DNA from: Pelomonas sp. Root405
Lineage (GTDB): Bacteria; Pseudomonadota; Gammaproteobacteria; Burkholderiales; Burkholderiaceae_C
Assembly (NCBI RefSeq): GCF_001425165.1
Contig: NZ_LMDU01000014.1
Span: forward strand, 503,056-567,055
DNA length: 64,000 nucleotides
Direction of reading: 5' to 3'
Shown here: positions 62,352 through 64,000 of the stretch, piece by piece
Layout: each line of letters starts with the position of its first letter
How positions within the stretch are numbered: position 1 is the stretch's first letter
The notes under the pieces: generated by a model
What the model saw: only the letters and a program-made list of their open reading frames with translations
The model's database searches: none
What the model was told of the DNA's origin: nothing
Translations under genes and position numbers: made by a program

Positions 62352-63992
62352 ATGAACCAGAGACTTTCCCGCCGCGCGCTGCTGCAGGCCACCGCCGCAA
62401 CCATGGGCGCCGCCGGCCTGCCGGCCGCGCAAGCCGCGCCCTCTCCTTTCAAGCCGACCTGGGATTCCCTGGTCGGCGGCTACCGCACGCCCGACTGGTT
62501 TCGCGACGCCAAGTTCGGCATCTGGGCCCACTGGAGCGCGCAGTGCGTGCCCGAGGCCGGTGACTGGTACGCCCGCAGCATGTACTTGCAAGGCAACTGG
62601 CAGTACGACCACCACGTCAAGACCTACGGCCATCCGACGAAGGTCGGCTTCATGGAAATGAACAACCGCTGGAAAGCGGAGAACTGGGATGCCGAAGCGC
62701 TGATGGACCTGTACGCCAAGGCCGGTGCCAAGTACTTCGTCTCGCTCGCCAACCACCACGACAACTTCGACGCCTACGACTCCAAATACCACCCCTGGAA
62801 CTCCGTCCGCGTCGGCCCGAAGAAGGACATCGTCGGCACCTGGGCCAAGGCCGCCCGCGCCAGGGGCCTGCGCTTCGGCGTCAGCAACCACTCGGCGCAT
62901 GCCTGGCACTGGTTCCAGACGGCCTATGGCTACGACGCCGAAGGCCCGCTGGCCGGCCAGCGCTACGACGCCTTCAAGCTGACCAAGGCGGACGGTAAGG
63001 GCAAATGGTGGGAAGGCCTGGACCCGCAGGACCTCTACACCGGCCGCAACATGGTGATCCCCGACGGCATCACCACCGCGAGCGCCGCCACCGAATGGCA
63101 TGAGCGCAACGACCGCGTCTGGGACGAGAAGCCGCCCGCGCAAACCCCGGCATTCACGCGCCAATGGTTCCTGCGCTGCCGCGACCTGATCGACAGCTAC
63201 CGGCCCGACCTCGTCTACTTCGACAACACCGGCCTGCCGCTGGGCCAGGCCGGCCTGGACATCGCGGCGCACTTCTACAACGCCAGCATGGCCTGGCACG
63301 GCGGCAAGCTGGAGGCCGTCCTCAACGCCAAGGAACTTCCGCATGACAGGCGTGCCGGCCTGGTCGAGGACGTCGAGCGCGGCCAGCGCGCCGGCATCGA
63401 GCCCCTGCCCTGGCAGACCGACACCTGCCTCGGCGACTGGCACTACAACCGCGGCGTCTTCGAAGGCCACCACTACAAGTCGGCGGCCAGCGTCATCCAC
63501 CGCCTGGTCGACATCGTCTCCAAGAACGGCAACCTGCTGCTGTCCATCCCGCTGCGCGGCGACGGCACGATCGACGCCGACGAGCGCAAGGTGCTGGACG
63601 GGCTTGCCGAGTGGATGGGCAGCAATGGCGAGGCCATCCATGGCACCCGCCCGTGGCGCAGCTTCGGCGAGGGGCCGACGCAGATCGGTGGCGGCATGTT
63701 CAGCGAAGGCCAGGTCAAGGGCTTCACCGCCCAGGACATCCGCTTCACGACCAAGGCCGGCGCGCTTTACGCCATCGGGCTGGCCTGGCCGAAGGACGGC
63801 GTCATGCGCATCGCATCGCTGGCGCAGGACTCGGCGCTGGCGCCGGGCGTGATCGAGCGCGTCGAAGCCGTGGGCTCCACCGACGGCCTGCCCTTCAAGC
63901 GCACGCCGCAAGGGCTGGAAGTGCGGCTGCCCGAGGGCCTGGCCGGCACGCCGGCGGTGGCGTTGAGGATTCGAGGAGGCGGGCTCGCATGA
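62352..63992 (+). CDS. GH29 alpha-L-fucosidase, second copy (exported)
   Basis: This 546-residue alpha-L-fucosidase is a paralogue of the first GH29 enzyme, with a Tat signal (SRRALLQATAATMGAAGLPAAQA) and the GH29 core WFRDAKFGIWAHWSAQCVPEAGDWYARSMY, KYFVSLANHHDNFDAYDSKYHPWN, and the nucleophile region RPDLVYFDNTGLPLG. It has an insertion at about 185-260 (YGYDAEGPLAGQRYDAFKLTKADGKGKWWEG and following) missing from copy 1, so the pocket or quaternary contacts may differ. Its stop overlaps the next gene start by 4 bp. Confidence 0.9.
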   Translation: MNQRLSRRALLQATAATMGAAGLPAAQAAPSPFKPTWDSLVGGYRTPDWFRDAKFGIWAHWSAQCVPEAGDWYARSMYLQGNWQYDHHVKTYGHPTKVGFMEMNNRWKAENWDAEALMDLYAKAGAKYFVSLANHHDNFDAYDSKYHPWNSVRVGPKKDIVGTWAKAARARGLRFGVSNHSAHAWHWFQTAYGYDAEGPLAGQRYDAFKLTKADGKGKWWEGLDPQDLYTGRNMVIPDGITTASAATEWHERNDRVWDEKPPAQTPAFTRQWFLRCRDLIDSYRPDLVYFDNTGLPLGQAGLDIAAHFYNASMAWHGGKLEAVLNAKELPHDRRAGLVEDVERGQRAGIEPLPWQTDTCLGDWHYNRGVFEGHHYKSAASVIHRLVDIVSKNGNLLLSIPLRGDGTIDADERKVLDGLAEWMGSNGEAIHGTRPWRSFGEGPTQIGGGMFSEGQVKGFTAQDIRFTTKAGALYAIGLAWPKDGVMRIASLAQDSALAPGVIERVEAVGSTDGLPFKRTPQGLEVRLPEGLAGTPAVALRIRGGGLA

Positions 63993-64000
63993 CCACCCAT
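63989..64000 (+). CDS. Start of the next glycosidase-locus gene (cut by window edge)
   Basis: The ATG at 63989 overlaps the second GH29 stop as ATGA and has AGGAGG 9 nt upstream, but only four codons (MTTH) lie in the window. Its function cannot be told; being coupled to the GH29 gene, it most likely belongs to the same carbohydrate system. Confidence 0.55.

Noticed and set aside
60663-63911. 1082-codon open frame on the - strand opposite both GH29 genes
   Set aside because: Shadow of two conserved GH29 genes; no start signal and no recognisable domain.

Overview
The window is about 64 kb of high-GC, densely coded chromosome. Gene order and protein content (nrdR-glyA, ribD-ribB-ribH-nusB, ybgC-tolQRA, ubiD, edd-eda, minor pilins, bufferin genes) point to a betaproteobacterium of the order Burkholderiales, probably near Roseateles/Pelomonas/Mitsuaria or Rubrivivax. 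The genus is an inference from general gene content; there is no rRNA here. I saw no tRNA, rRNA, CRISPR array, insertion sequence or phage gene.

Regions. (1) 1-2.6 kb: two tandem type II secretion/type IV pilus-like assembly ATPases with MshEN-type repeats, the second cut by the window edge. (2) 2.7-6.6 kb: pyroglutamyl peptidase, an ECF sigma factor translationally coupled to a tiny zinc-finger anti-sigma factor, and, divergently, a bufferin (BufA1-BufB-BufC-DoxX) copper-peptide operon. (3) 6.7-14.7 kb: an orphan receiver protein, ybgC-tolQ-tolR-tolA without tolB/pal, an aminotransferase, nusB, and ribH, ribB(X), ribD. (4) 14.7-19.7 kb: a six-gene minor-pilin operon. (5) 19.9-25.3 kb: nrdR and glyA, the latter behind a ZTP riboswitch, then a lytic transglycosylase, ubiD and a YdcF protein. 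(6) 25.4-43.6 kb: housekeeping and metabolic genes, including a DUF748 protein, msrA, a His-loop FtsX-type ABC transporter with a DUF3299 protein, pdxH, edd-eda, and a LuxR solo followed by a perfect lux box, an 18-codon ORF and an alpha-CTD-like protein. (7) 43.6-64 kb: a carbohydrate locus.

The carbohydrate locus reads as one xyloglucan/galactoside utilisation system. On the + strand lie a GH74 xyloglucanase, a GH5 endoglucanase, a 42-residue lipoprotein and two GH29 alpha-L-fucosidases, with another gene just starting at the right edge. On the - strand one long operon carries galactonate dehydratase, KDGal kinase, KDPGal aldolase, a GH35 beta-galactosidase, an SMP-30 lactonase, a sugar ABC transporter, an SDR that could be the galactose dehydrogenase, and a GbpR-like LysR regulator. 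Together these would cut xyloglucan, strip fucose and galactose from its side chains, import the galactose and oxidise it by the De Ley-Doudoroff route. No alpha-xylosidase or TonB receptor lies in the window. The GH74 and GH5 genes share a duplicated leader, signal peptide and two-module N-terminal region, and a stranded C-terminal fragment of a third GH29-like gene sits between the two fucosidases, so the cluster has been reshaped by duplication and deletion.

The most novel-looking items are the lux-box/18-aa ORF/alpha-CTD-like unit behind a LuxR solo with an altered ligand pocket, the bufferin operon paired with a ZAS-type rather than DUF1109-type anti-sigma factor, and a 32-aa membrane-like mini-gene at 55046-55144 with its own promoter and terminator.
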